From Betaproteobacteria bacterium (GTDB lineage: Bacteria > Pseudomonadota > Gammaproteobacteria > Burkholderiales > CAIKXV01): a stretch of 36,218 nucleotides of DNA. The stretch is taken from positions 1 through 36,218 of the forward strand of contig JAJTHE010000118.1 of NCBI GenBank assembly GCA_021298815.1, read 5' to 3'. The notes under the pieces are model-generated. The model had not been told where the DNA came from, did not search any database, and saw only the letters and a list, made by a program, of their open reading frames with translations. Shown here piece by piece: positions 14,337-22,797 of the stretch. How positions within the stretch are numbered: position 1 is the first letter of the stretch; the number at the start of each line of letters is the position of its first letter. A program made the translations under genes and the position numbers.

Positions 14337-15257
14337 TCAAGCCGGTACCCGCTGCAGGGTGGATGCCAGGAAGGCTTCGATCGCCTGCTCGACCGTCCCC
14401 GGGCCGTCCGGGGACGGCGCCAGCGCGGTGGTCGCAGGATAGAAGTGCCCGACGCCGGGTATGCGATGCGCGGTCACGGGCAGCCCGACCGCCCGCGCAT
14501 GCGCGACCAGTGCAGGTGCCTGCTCGAGCACGTAGTCGAGGTCGTCCTCGCCCCACAGCGCGAGCACCGGCGGTTCACCGGCGGCACCGGTGACATGGCG
14601 CTCGAGCTCGTCCAGCCCGAGGTAGCCGGAGATGCAGACCACGGCGGCGACCTCGGCCTGGCGCGCGAACACCGCATGCATCGCCGAACGGCCGCCGGCA
14701 GAGAAGCCACCGACCGCGATCCGGGCCGGATCGACCGCGAGCGGTATCGCATTCGCACGCACCCAGCCGATCGCAGCGGTGAAGTCGGCCGCAGCCGCCT
14801 CGATGCCGTTGGCGACCATCTCGCTGGTGGCAGGCGGCAGGTTCATCATCCGCCGCACGACGTCCAGCCGCGAGCGCGGCACGTTTTCCGGGTTCACCAG
14901 TACCGGGATCGTGCCCGGGTCGGGGTCTTCCGGGATCAGCCGGTAGTCGACCGAGAAGCACACATAGCCGCGCGCCGCGAACCGCCGGCAGTACTCGGCC
15001 ACCGGCGTGTTCTTCGGCCCGTCTTCCTTGACCGTGTCGTCTTCCTTCGATCCGCGGTGGAAGGCGCCGCCGAACGCGAGGATCAGGGCCGGACGCCCGC
15101 CGACCTCTCGGAACGACGCAGGGGGATGGTAGATGTCGAGGCGCAGTGCCCGCTGCCGTGGATCGTTCCCGGTGAAGCCGATGCCTGCCCGCGAATACTC
15201 GACGTCGCGGGTCACCTCGCAGGCCGACCCGCCCCCCGTGTTCGACTGCCCGTCCAT
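14337..15257 (-). CDS. Alpha/beta-hydrolase (esterase/dienelactone-hydrolase-like)
   Basis: A 306-residue serine hydrolase with no signal peptide. The oxyanion-hole region is FGGAFHRG (about 62-69). The nucleophile elbow GFSAGG places Ser at 186, the acid is Asp238 or Asp239 in GEDD, and the catalytic His is 271 in GVGHFY. The set matches carboxylesterases and dienelactone-hydrolase relatives. The ATG at 15257 is supported by a GGAG and G-rich SD-like region upstream. The frame is open for 55 more codons, but those lack coding character. It is the first gene of a two-gene unit with the orphan ParA and is divergent from SBP 1 across a 309-base gap. The natural substrate is unknown. Confidence 0.85.
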   Translation of the reverse strand: MDGQSNTGGGSACEVTRDVEYSRAGIGFTGNDPRQRALRLDIYHPPASFREVGGRPALILAFGGAFHRGSKEDDTVKEDGPKNTPVAEYCRRFAARGYVCFSVDYRLIPEDPDPGTIPVLVNPENVPRSRLDVVRRMMNLPPATSEMVANGIEAAAADFTAAIGWVRANAIPLAVDPARIAVGGFSAGGRSAMHAVFARQAEVAAVVCISGYLGLDELERHVTGAAGEPPVLALWGEDDLDYVLEQAPALVAHARAVGLPVTAHRIPGVGHFYPATTALAPSPDGPGTVEQAIEAFLASTLQRVPA

Positions 15258-15329
15258 CCGCCCCCCCGGCTCCGAGTCGCCTGCCGGTCCTTGATCTGCG
15301 CGGAACGCCCCAGACAGGACCGTTTTGCA

Positions 15330-15348
15330 ATGGCATGGAAACGCTATA
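15330..15348 (+). promoter_or_regulatory. ATGGCATG element and TATACA box ahead of SBP 1
   Basis: The 309-base gap between the divergent esterase and SBP 1 holds ATGGCATG at 15330-15337, which resembles elements upstream of SBP 2 and SBP 3, followed by a -10-like TATACA. A weak -35 (TTTTGC, about 16 bases upstream) is possible. A transcript from here would have a roughly 200-base leader containing the hairpin at 15416-15448. This is weak evidence. Confidence 0.25.
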
Positions 15349-15415
15349 CACCGATTGTCCAAGCCGCGTCGGCCGATCGTCAATGGTTTCCCGTCGATCG
15401 CACGGCTGCCGCGCG

Positions 15416-15448
15416 CCTGCATTCCGGCCAGCCCGGCCGGAATGCAGG
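15416..15448. repeat. Perfect 14-bp stem, 5-base loop hairpin between divergent genes
   Basis: CCTGCATTCCGGCC (15416-15429) and its exact reverse complement (15435-15448) flank the loop AGCCC. No T-tract follows on either strand, and a terminator is not expected between divergent genes. It lies about 120 bases before the SBP 1 start, so it may be a leader RNA structure or an interspersed palindromic element. A dyad operator is less likely because the arms are nearly continuous. Confidence 0.7.
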
Positions 15449-15566
15449 GTAGCCGACGCCGCGGGGCGGCGCTGCAGCCGGGTCCCGCAACAGGTCCCGC
15501 GACGGGTTAGCATCGTCGATCGCGGACTCGCGCACCGACCGCGTCCGAACCGGAGGAAAGCCACCG

Positions 15567-16622
15567 ATGAAAACGATCATGTCCACCCGCCTGCAGGCCC
15601 GGGACACCCGGCCAGCCATCCTGCCGTCCTTCGCGGCCGCCGTGCGCCGCCTGCCGTTCATGGCGATCGCGATCGCGACCACGATCGCCTGCGCGCCGCT
15701 GCCGGCGCAGGCGCAGGCGCAGGCCTTCCCGTCGAAACCCATCCGCCTGATCGTCGGCTACCCGCCCGGCGGCGGCATCGACTTCACCGCGCGCGTGATC
15801 CAGGCACCGCTGCAGGACGCACTGAAGCAGTCGCTGGTCATCGACTACCGGCCGGGCGCGGGTGGCACCATCGCCGCCGCGGACCTGACCCGCGCGAATG
15901 CCGACGGCTACACGCTGCTGGTGGCCAACACCGGGCCGTTCGCCATCGCGCCCTACCTCCAGGCGAAGATGCCCTACGACCCGGTGAAGCAGTTCACCTA
16001 CATAGGACAGATCAGCCAGGGCAGCTACATCGCGGTCACCCGCGCCGACCATCCGGCGAAGGACCTGCGCGAGTTCGTCGCCTGGGCGAAGGCCAATGCC
16101 GGCAAGGCGAACTTCGCCTCGGGCGGCGCAGGCACCTCGACCCACCTGAACGGCGAGCTGATGAATGCCGCCACCGGGCTGTCGCTGACCCATGTGCCGT
16201 ACAAGGGCAGCGCACCGGCGATCGCGGAGCTGCTCGGCGGCCAGACGCAGATCATGATCGACGCCGGCACCGCCCTGCTGCCGATGATCCGCGCCGGCAA
16301 GCTGCGCGCGCTGGCGGTCACCGGATCGAAGCGCGATCCCCAGCTGCCGGACGTGGCCTCGGTGCGCGAGATCGGCCTGGCCGGGATGGAGTCGGTCGGC
16401 TTCCAGGGCCTGGTCGGTCCGGCCGGCATCCCGAAGGACGTGGTGTCGGTGCTGTCCGGCGCACTGTTGCGCGCGATCGACCAGCCCGACGTGCGCGCGA
16501 AGTTCGCCGGCGTCGGCGCGGAGGTCAGCCCGCTCGGTGCAGAGGCGTTCGGCGCGTTCGTCCGCGCCGAGAACGAGAAGTGGGCGATGCTGATCCGCGC
16601 ACGCAAGCTGCAGCTCGACTGA
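15567..16622 (+). CDS. Tripartite tricarboxylate transporter SBP 1 (Bug/TctC family)
   Basis: A 351-residue periplasmic binding protein of the Bug family. It has an extended N-terminal signal region ending near QAQAQA (about residue 52), then the family hallmarks: FPSKPIRLIVGYPPGGGIDFTAR, YRPGAGGTIAA, ADGYTLL and HVPYKGSAPA. Bug proteins bind carboxylates or related small organic compounds, either for TctAB transporters or as sensors. GGAGG lies about 10 bases before the ATG. There is no tctA or tctB nearby. The gene is monocistronic in appearance, with convergent hairpins directly after the stop. The ligand cannot be predicted. Confidence 0.93.
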   Translation: MKTIMSTRLQARDTRPAILPSFAAAVRRLPFMAIAIATTIACAPLPAQAQAQAFPSKPIRLIVGYPPGGGIDFTARVIQAPLQDALKQSLVIDYRPGAGGTIAAADLTRANADGYTLLVANTGPFAIAPYLQAKMPYDPVKQFTYIGQISQGSYIAVTRADHPAKDLREFVAWAKANAGKANFASGGAGTSTHLNGELMNAATGLSLTHVPYKGSAPAIAELLGGQTQIMIDAGTALLPMIRAGKLRALAVTGSKRDPQLPDVASVREIGLAGMESVGFQGLVGPAGIPKDVVSVLSGALLRAIDQPDVRAKFAGVGAEVSPLGAEAFGAFVRAENEKWAMLIRARKLQLD

Positions 16623-16634
16623 CCCCTGCGGGGA

Positions 16635-16678
16635 CGCGGCAGCCCGACGCTGCCGCGCGAACCCCGCGCGCGGGGTTC
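16635..16678. terminator. Two consecutive hairpins between convergent genes
   Basis: CGCGGCAGC/GCTGCCGCG (9-bp stem, 5-base loop, 16635-16657) is followed at once by the perfect 20-bp palindrome GAACCCCGCG/CGCGGGGTTC (16659-16678), which reaches into the stop codon of the converging hydrolase. No T-tracts are present. The location between two convergent stops argues for a bidirectional transcription end or RNA-stabilising structure. Confidence 0.55.
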
Positions 16679-17876
16679 AGCCCTGCAGCTGCTGGCGCAG
16701 CCAGCGCCAGGACGCGGGTCCCCATTCGCGTTCGTTGCGCGCCGCGATATGGCCGTCGTTGGCGTAGATGCGCGCCACCCGGCCCGTCGCCGGGCCACTC
16801 TCGAGCAGCAGGTAGATGTTGCCGATCGGCGTGAGGTGGTCGACCTTGCCGTTGACCAGGTACATCGGCATGGTCAGGCGGTCGAGCAGGCCCTGGTCCT
16901 TCAGCGACCAGCGCAGGAACTCCTCGCGCTGCGCCGCCTCGGTCACCGGCTTCACCGGTGGCCGCGTGCCGCGCGGACCGAACCAGTTGGTGCGCGCACG
17001 CTCTTCCGCGGCACGCCGGGCCTCGGCGCGTTCCTCGTCGGTGCCCCAGTAGCCAGCGCCCCCGGGCGCACATGAGATCAGCGCCTTGATGCGTGCGTCG
17101 TGGGCGGCCAGGCGGATCACCCACAGGCCGCCGCGGCTCACCCCGAACGCACCCAGCCGCTCGCCGTCGATCTCGGGACGCGACTGCAGCAGGTCGAGCG
17201 CGGCCTGCCAGGCCACCACCGACTCGGGTGCATGCGGGAAGCTGGTCTGCCCGGTGCCCGGTGCATCGACCACCAGGGAGGCGATGCCTTCGGCCATCGC
17301 ACCCTCGGCATACTTCTCGCGGTCCTCCTTGTACATGTCGCCGCCGCACATCACGAGCACGGCCGGCACGCGGTCGGTCGCCGACGCATGCTTCGGGATG
17401 CGCAGGTGGCCAGTGGCATGCATGCCGTCGCGGCTGACCCGCACCACCTCGGGCGGATGCTCGCCCAGTGCCGCCGAACGCTCGAAGCAGCGCAGGTAGT
17501 CGTCGTACGACTTCGCCTTGATCGCGCTCATCGTCGGCGGGCAGATGGCCGAGCCGGACCAGTAGGGCGAGGGAAAGCGCGCGATGCTGTAGTAGGTCTT
17601 GGCATGCAGGAACCCGCTGCGCGCGCCGGCACGGTCGCCCGCCGTCAGCGCAGCCTCGGCCTGCGCCTCGTAGCCTGCGGCCACTGCGCTCCAGGTCGGC
17701 ACCCAGTCCTCGTCTTCGGTGCTCTTCAGGACCTTGACCGTCTCGAGCATCGGGGAGATGTCGTCCACCAGGTTGAACCAGCGGCGATAGAAACCGCCGG
17801 TGGCGACGACGAACGGGTCCTCGTCGCCCCTGACGGGCAGCGCGGCCATCTGGGCAGCCTTGTCTACGTTACTCAT
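16677..17876 (-). CDS. Alpha/beta-hydrolase, FrsA / dihydropseudooxynicotine-hydrolase-like
   Basis: A 399-residue alpha/beta-hydrolase with a helical N-terminal extension (about residues 1-145) before the catalytic fold. The nucleophile elbow is GVSRGG with Ser247, the acid is Asp346 in NGKVDHL, and the His is 376 in NDGHIAA. The DAPGTGQ motif (204-210) and the overall layout resemble the esterase FrsA / 2,6-dihydropseudooxynicotine hydrolase group, which cleaves C-C or ester bonds. The ATG at 17876 has a strong GAGGAGG upstream, which sets it apart from a longer frame of 67 extra codons. It is divergent from the chemotaxis gene. The substrate is unknown, and the similarity does not prove nicotine metabolism. 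Confidence 0.85.
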   Translation of the reverse strand: MSNVDKAAQMAALPVRGDEDPFVVATGGFYRRWFNLVDDISPMLETVKVLKSTEDEDWVPTWSAVAAGYEAQAEAALTAGDRAGARSGFLHAKTYYSIARFPSPYWSGSAICPPTMSAIKAKSYDDYLRCFERSAALGEHPPEVVRVSRDGMHATGHLRIPKHASATDRVPAVLVMCGGDMYKEDREKYAEGAMAEGIASLVVDAPGTGQTSFPHAPESVVAWQAALDLLQSRPEIDGERLGAFGVSRGGLWVIRLAAHDARIKALISCAPGGAGYWGTDEERAEARRAAEERARTNWFGPRGTRPPVKPVTEAAQREEFLRWSLKDQGLLDRLTMPMYLVNGKVDHLTPIGNIYLLLESGPATGRVARIYANDGHIAARNEREWGPASWRWLRQQLQG

Positions 17877-17966
17877 CGTCCCCCCTCCTCGCGAACACAT
17901 CGGTTGTGCAGTCCCTGTCGCCCGCCTTCGGGCGCGCTCCCATGATGATAAACGCCCGCAGGCTGA

Positions 17967-17982
17967 CACTGCATGCGCAGTG
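17967..17982. promoter_or_regulatory. Dyad CACTGC-N4-GCAGTG upstream of the hydrolase
   Basis: This 16-base dyad lies about 90 bases upstream of the minus-strand hydrolase start. A TATCAT-like -10 occurs just downstream of it on the minus strand (near 17945-17950). It could be an operator for a dimeric repressor. No regulator gene is adjacent, so the assignment is tentative. Confidence 0.3.
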
Positions 17983-18100
17983 CGGGCGCATATCGTGGCC
18001 CGGCAGGGCAGCGGTCTGCGGCATCCGCCCGGCGATGACGCACACCAGACCTCTCTGACGATCCAGCAGCGCCACAAGATCCTTGCCCTGACCGAAAGCC

Positions 18101-18127
18101 TAAAGCCGGGCTGAGCCTGGCCGCTAA
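18101..18127 (+). promoter_or_regulatory. Sigma28 (FliA) flagellar/chemotaxis promoter
   Basis: TAAAGCCG (18101-18108), an 11-base spacer and GCCGCTAA (18120-18127) match the enteric sigma28 consensus TAAAGTTT-N11-GCCGATAA at 12 of 16 positions with exact spacing. It lies 47 bases before the start of a methyl-accepting chemotaxis protein, the class of gene FliA usually controls. The remaining part of the 298-base gap shows no gene. Confidence 0.7.
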
Positions 18128-18174
18128 GGAGCCGGCTGTCGCCTTATTCTCACATTGTCGAAAGGAACGGGCTG

Positions 18175-19815
18175 ATGAAGGTTTCGGGCATGATGCAGAT
18201 CCGCACCAAGATGCTGCTGGCCTTCGCGGCGGTGGCGCTCCTGCTTGGAGGTGTCGGTGCCGCGTCGCAGGCCAAGCTGCGCATGCTTGCCGACGACGCT
18301 GCCAGCGTCCATCGCCACGACGTGCTGCCCATGGAGACGCTGGCCGCCATCTCCCGCCACTTCATCAGCGCCCGCGTCGAAGTACGCGACGCCATCTTCC
18401 AGGCCCAGCTGCAGCGCCCGGGCGAAGCGACCATCCGCAACGGCAAGGCCGTCGAGCACCTGCGCGCGGTCGACCGGCTGGCCGACGAGTACGCCAGGCA
18501 GCTCCACGACCCGGCCGAGCAGGCGCTGCACCAGAGCCTTCGCAAGCACCTCGCCGCTTTCGGCGCGATCGCGGCCGGCGTGACGGAACTCTCGGGCGCT
18601 GCGCAGCCGGCGCGCGCGGTGGAGATGATCCTGACCCGCTGCACCGAGGCCGCGGACAGGGTCAACGGCGTACTCGACGAACTGATGAAGCTCAAGCAGA
18701 AGCGGGCAGCGGACCACAGTGCCTCCGCCAGCGCCGACGCGAACGCCCTGATGGTCGGCCAGGCCCTCGCGCTGGTGGCCGGCCTGCTGGCATCGATCGT
18801 GCTGGCACTCTGGATATCGCAGTCGATCAGCGGCCCGGTCTCTAGGCTCGCACACGCGGCGGACCAGGTGGCGATGGGGCAGCTCGACATCGACGTGAAA
18901 CTGGACCGCGTCGACGAACTCGGCCGCCTTGCCGCTTCGTTCGACGTGGCGGTCGCGAACACGCGTACGCTGGTGCGCCAGGTGAACGCGGCCGTCGAGG
19001 CGACCGAGCAGGCCGGGCTGCAGCTCGCCCGCGACGGCGGGCAGCTCGCCACCACGCTCGCCGAGCAGGCCACGCGCTCGGATGCCACTGCCTGCAGCGT
19101 GTCCGGCATCGTCGCCACGATCGAGGATGGCGCGAAGCGGGCGACCGAGGCTGTGGCCGACGCGAGCCAGGCCTGCGAGGAAGCGCGCAGCAGCGGTGCC
19201 GTCGTGCTGGCAAGCGTCTCGGCGATGAACGAGATCGCCAGCGTGGTCTCCCAGTCCGAGCGGTCGCTCGCGGACCTGAGCACGGGCAGCGAACGGATCG
19301 GCCGCATCGTCGCGGTCATCGAGGGGATCGCCAGCCAGACCGGGCTGCTTTCGCTGAACGCCGCGATCGAGGCCGCGCGCGCAGGCGAGCAGGGACGCGG
19401 CTTCGCGGTGGTCGCGGACGAGGTACGCAAGCTCTCGCAGCGCACGCAGGAGGCCACCCGCGAGGTGTCGGAGACGGTCGCGCTGATCCAGTCGGGAACC
19501 GCGCAGGCTGCCCTGGCGATGCGCCAGGGCAGCCTGCGCGCCGAGTCGGAGAAGATCGCAGCCAACGAGGTATCGCTGGCGATGCAGTCGATCATCGAGC
19601 GCACGCAGCGCCTGGACAAGATCATCTCCGCGATCGCGGCGGCGAGCCTCGAACAGGCTCGCTCCGGCGGGGCTGCCTCTACGGAGATCGAAGCCATCGG
19701 CTTGGCAAGCCGCCGCTCGGTGGAGGCCACGCATGCGCTCGCCGGGACGGCCGAGGCACTGGCAGCCTCGACGGGCGAGGTGAGGCACCTGCTCGCCCGG
19801 TTCAGGCTGGCCTGA
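18175..19815 (+). CDS. Methyl-accepting chemotaxis protein
   Basis: A 546-residue transmembrane chemoreceptor. TM1 is at about residues 13-31, followed by a periplasmic sensing domain of about 160 residues (helical, four-helix-bundle length), TM2 at about 192-214, HAMP at about 215-267, and a long cytoplasmic coiled coil. The signalling hairpin is at 383-422 ([19 protein letters not shown] then [14 protein letters not shown]), which contacts CheA and CheW. The C-terminus lacks the NWETF-type pentapeptide that tethers CheR/CheB in some receptors. The ATG at 18175 has AAAGGA upstream. A sigma28 promoter match at 18101-18127 supports co-regulation with flagella. Variable positions in the hairpin tip (GLLSLN for the more usual NLLALN) are within family variation. 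The ligand is unknown. Confidence 0.94.
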   Translation: MKVSGMMQIRTKMLLAFAAVALLLGGVGAASQAKLRMLADDAASVHRHDVLPMETLAAISRHFISARVEVRDAIFQAQLQRPGEATIRNGKAVEHLRAVDRLADEYARQLHDPAEQALHQSLRKHLAAFGAIAAGVTELSGAAQPARAVEMILTRCTEAADRVNGVLDELMKLKQKRAADHSASASADANALMVGQALALVAGLLASIVLALWISQSISGPVSRLAHAADQVAMGQLDIDVKLDRVDELGRLAASFDVAVANTRTLVRQVNAAVEATEQAGLQLARDGGQLATTLAEQATRSDATACSVSGIVATIEDGAKRATEAVADASQACEEARSSGAVVLASVSAMNEIASVVSQSERSLADLSTGSERIGRIVAVIEGIASQTGLLSLNAAIEAARAGEQGRGFAVVADEVRKLSQRTQEATREVSETVALIQSGTAQAALAMRQGSLRAESEKIAANEVSLAMQSIIERTQRLDKIISAIAAASLEQARSGGAASTEIEAIGLASRRSVEATHALAGTAEALAASTGEVRHLLARFRLA

Positions 19816-19831
19816 GCCTCGCCCCGCCTCG

Positions 19832-19864
19832 CGGCCGGACGCCCCGACAGGGTCGTCCCGGCCG
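19832..19864. terminator. GC-rich stem-loop between convergent mcp and creD
   Basis: CGGCCGGACG (19832-19841) pairs with CGTCCCGGCCG (19854-19864) with a single-base bulge. It fills the 50-base gap between the convergent stops. It lacks a T-tract. It is likely to be a transcription-end structure used by both genes. Confidence 0.45.
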
Positions 19865-19865
19865 T

Positions 19866-21245
19866 TCATCCACCCGGCTGCACCGGCGCCAGCCCGAAGC
19901 GCGTCCAGTCGATCCGGCGCGAGGCGAGCATCGCGCAGGCCAGGGCCGAGAACAGCAGCAGCGTCCCGACCAGCAGCGCGGTGTCCTCCAGCCGGATCAC
20001 CGAGTAGAGCGCACCGTGCAGCCCGGCGAGCCCGGCGCAGAATCCGGCCGCCAGGCGCGGGCCGCCGAGGACCGCCGACAGGTAGACGCCGATCAGCAGG
20101 ATGCAGGCGGTGGCGGCAAGGCCGTAGGCAACGCCGAACGGCAGGTGCTCGGATAGCGCGAGCAGCAGCAGGAAGAAGATGGCCAGCGCCGCGCCGACGA
20201 AGCCGTACTGCACCGGATGGATCGGCACCCGGCGCAGCGCCTCGAACAGCCAGAACGCGCCGAAGGTCAGCACCACGAACAGCACGCCGTACTTCGTCGC
20301 GCGCGTGGCCTGCGCATAGATGTCCACCGGATCGATCAGGCGCACGCCGAAGCCGTCCATCACGGCCGGCGCAGGCGTTCGCGCCCGCTCGCCCTGTGCC
20401 TCGCGGCCGGCGGCAAGCGAGGCACGCGCCTGGGTCGCGATCGCCGGCACGCTCCAGCGCGCGCTGAATCCGGCGTCGCCGACCTCGCGCTCCAGCGGCA
20501 GGAAGCGGCCACCGAAGCTCGGATGCGGCCAGTTCGACCGCAGCGCGACGCGCGTCTCGTCGCCCAGCGGCACGAACGACAGCTCGCGCGTGCCGGCCAG
20601 GTCGGCATGCAGCGTGAACGCGACGGCACCGCCTGCGGCCAGCAGCTTCGGATCGACCCGCGCGCGCACGGCAGGCCCGTCGAACGGGGGCGCCGCCCGC
20701 GGCTCGAACGGCACGCGCTCGCCACCCAGTTCGATCGACGGCGTGGCGACGAAGCCGCGCAGGTCGGACACCGAGAACACGACATAGGGCTCGCCCGCGA
20801 CCCGCGTGACCGTCGTGCCCGGCGACGGGGGTGGCGCCGGCGGCGGCGCCGGCGCTTCGAAGCGTCCGGTGAAGGTGAGCGCCTTCGCGCGCCACACCGG
20901 CGCCTGGTGGATGCCGCGACGGCGCAGTTCGACCTGCACGTCGCCCTCGACCGCGAGTTCCGCCGGGAATACCAGCACCGTGCGCTGCTCGGAACGCGTG
21001 CTGATCGCCGGCTCGCCGTCGCGCCGCGCCTGGGCAACGGTGGTGGTGGTCTCGAGATAGGGCAGCACGAGCACCGGCCCGGCTACCACCTGGGCGCCGG
21101 CATGGGTCGCGGCGACTTCTTGCTGCACCTGCATCCGGTAGGACGCACGCTCCTCGATCGTGCCCTGGATCAGCGCCAGCGGCACCAGCAGCAGCAGCAC
21201 GAGCAGGCCGATGGCCAGGGTCTTCAGCACGAGGTGGCGGTTCAT
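19866..21245 (-). CDS. creD: Inner-membrane protein CreD
   Basis: A 459-residue CreD/Cet family protein. It has one N-terminal membrane helix (about residues 8-27), a large periplasmic beta-rich domain starting at the conserved ERASYR region (about 32-37), and several C-terminal helices (from about 300 on, including the YGVLFVVLTFGAFWLFE block). In E. coli, creD is a target of the CreBC two-component system and affects envelope stress and colicin tolerance. No creB or creC is visible here, and the gene instead follows an FAD-linked oxidase with a single base between stop and start, so it is translationally coupled to it. The start ATG at 21245 has GGGAGG upstream. An Ala/Pro-rich insertion sits near residues 130-145. 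Confidence 0.88.
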   Translation of the reverse strand: MNRHLVLKTLAIGLLVLLLLVPLALIQGTIEERASYRMQVQQEVAATHAGAQVVAGPVLVLPYLETTTTVAQARRDGEPAISTRSEQRTVLVFPAELAVEGDVQVELRRRGIHQAPVWRAKALTFTGRFEAPAPPPAPPPSPGTTVTRVAGEPYVVFSVSDLRGFVATPSIELGGERVPFEPRAAPPFDGPAVRARVDPKLLAAGGAVAFTLHADLAGTRELSFVPLGDETRVALRSNWPHPSFGGRFLPLEREVGDAGFSARWSVPAIATQARASLAAGREAQGERARTPAPAVMDGFGVRLIDPVDIYAQATRATKYGVLFVVLTFGAFWLFEALRRVPIHPVQYGFVGAALAIFFLLLLALSEHLPFGVAYGLAATACILLIGVYLSAVLGGPRLAAGFCAGLAGLHGALYSVIRLEDTALLVGTLLLFSALACAMLASRRIDWTRFGLAPVQPGG

Positions 21246-21246
21246 C

Positions 21247-22707
21247 TCAGCGCCCTCCCGCGAACAGGTCTCGGCAGTGGCGGTACCAGTCGCTCTGGAA
21301 CAGCCCGTCCGGATCCCATGCCGCCTTCAGCCGCAGGAAGGCCCGGAAGCGCGGATGGCAGGCCTCGACCTGGGCGCGCGTCGCGAACCGGTGGTAGGTG
21401 AGGTAGTAGCTGCCGCCGCGCTCTGCCGCGCGGTCGATCAGCCGGCAGAAGGCGGCCGCGGCGGTATCGATGCCGGCCGGCGTGTGGCCGACATGCAGGT
21501 TGAAGATCACGCAGGCGTAGTCCTGCCGTGCCCACGCCAGGAAGGTCTCGTCGTCGCGCCGGATCAGGCGCACGGTTCCGTAGACGACGTCGGTGCCGTG
21601 GGCGCGGAACTCGAACGCGCAGGCGCGCATGAAGTCGGCCAGCCGCGCGCGCGGCACGTACAGCTCGGTGATCATCTCCGACCCGCGGCAGCCGAGGTGC
21701 CAGTCGATCTCGCGATGGTAGCCGTCGACATAGCGGCTCATCTGGTGCGCATCCGAGTCGTAGCACTGCCCGGACGTCGACAGGTAGAACGCCGCGTACT
21801 CGTCGAATGCGCGTGCCTTGTCGACATGGGCGAGCAGCAGCAGCCGCTTCCAGTCCGACTCGGACAGCTCGCGGCGCGGCGCATCGGCAGGTGCATCGGC
21901 GCACGCATCGGCGTCGTCCACCGGCCGATAGCAGGAGAACACGCCCCGGGTGAGGAATCCCGGCTGCGCCGGGTCGATCGCGAACTGCCAGTCGCCGTAC
22001 AGGAAGCCCTGTGCGCGGCGTGCATCGAAGGCATCCATCAGGTGGTCGACATCGACCACCTCGACCTCGCGCCGCAGGCGCTGGCGGCGCACCAGCCGCA
22101 GCGTGACCGAGCCGACGATGCCGAACAGGCCGTAGCCGCCGATGGCCAGCCGGAACAGGTCGGCATGCTCGGTGCGGCTCGCCCGGCGCAGCCGGCCATC
22201 GGCGGTGACCAGGGTGAACGACTCGATGTCGGACACGAACGGCGCGAAGTCCAGGCCACGCCCGTGGATGTTCGCCGACAGCGCGCCGCCGATCGAGAGC
22301 TGGTCGGCGCCGGTCTGCTTCTGGCGGAACGTCCAGGGTGCGACACCGGCCTGCGCCGGCTGCAGGCGGTCCAGCGCCTGCAGCAGTTCCGGCCAGCGCA
22401 TGCCGGCCTCCACCTCGACGAGGCCGCACTGCGCGTCGAACTGCAGCACCCGATTGCAGCCGGACAGGTCGATCAGCCAGCCACCGTCGGCGAACTGCTG
22501 GCCGCCCATCGCATGGCGCCCACCGCACACGGACACCGGGACGCCGAGCCTGCGCGCACGGTCCACCGTCGCCGCCAGCTCGAACAGGTTGCGCGGGTGG
22601 AAGGTGCGCAGCACCGAGGCCGGGTTGAGCCCGGAGTGCAGGTCGTTGACACGGTGGCAGTGCGGGAAGCGGTCCGCGATGCCGGCAGGTACGGGAATGC
22701 TGTCCAT
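21247..22707 (-). CDS. FAD-linked oxidase (PCMH/VAO-type FAD-binding)
   Basis: A 486-residue flavoprotein oxidoreductase. The N-terminal PCMH-type FAD domain includes CGGRHAMGG (residues 61-69). His66 is placed like the FAD-linked His of some VAO-family oxidases, so covalent flavin is possible. SIGGALSANIHGRG (about 150-163) and IGGYGLFGIVGSVTL (about 200-214) complete the FAD site. The C-terminal half is a substrate-binding cap resembling D-arabinono-lactone oxidase / DprE1-like relatives. No signal peptide is seen. The ATG at 22707 has AGGAG upstream. It heads a two-gene unit with creD and is divergent from an XRE regulator 90 bases away, which may control it. The substrate, probably a sugar, lactone or polyol, is not determinable. 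Confidence 0.87.
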   Translation of the reverse strand: MDSIPVPAGIADRFPHCHRVNDLHSGLNPASVLRTFHPRNLFELAATVDRARRLGVPVSVCGGRHAMGGQQFADGGWLIDLSGCNRVLQFDAQCGLVEVEAGMRWPELLQALDRLQPAQAGVAPWTFRQKQTGADQLSIGGALSANIHGRGLDFAPFVSDIESFTLVTADGRLRRASRTEHADLFRLAIGGYGLFGIVGSVTLRLVRRQRLRREVEVVDVDHLMDAFDARRAQGFLYGDWQFAIDPAQPGFLTRGVFSCYRPVDDADACADAPADAPRRELSESDWKRLLLLAHVDKARAFDEYAAFYLSTSGQCYDSDAHQMSRYVDGYHREIDWHLGCRGSEMITELYVPRARLADFMRACAFEFRAHGTDVVYGTVRLIRRDDETFLAWARQDYACVIFNLHVGHTPAGIDTAAAAFCRLIDRAAERGGSYYLTYHRFATRAQVEACHPRFRAFLRLKAAWDPDGLFQSDWYRHCRDLFAGGR

Positions 22708-22761
22708 CGATGGCTCCTGGTCGGTCGGTGGTTGCAGGGAGCCGCGATCGTGCGTGCGGGC

Positions 22762-22771
22762 AATCCGGATT
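22762..22771. promoter_or_regulatory. Palindrome AATCCGGATT in the divergent gap
   Basis: A perfect 10-bp palindrome in the middle of the 90-base region between the FAD-linked oxidase and the XRE regulator. XRE proteins often autoregulate through short palindromes in such gaps. The site is unverified. Confidence 0.25.
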
Positions 22772-22797
22772 CCAACCGCTCCGCGGAAAGGATCACA

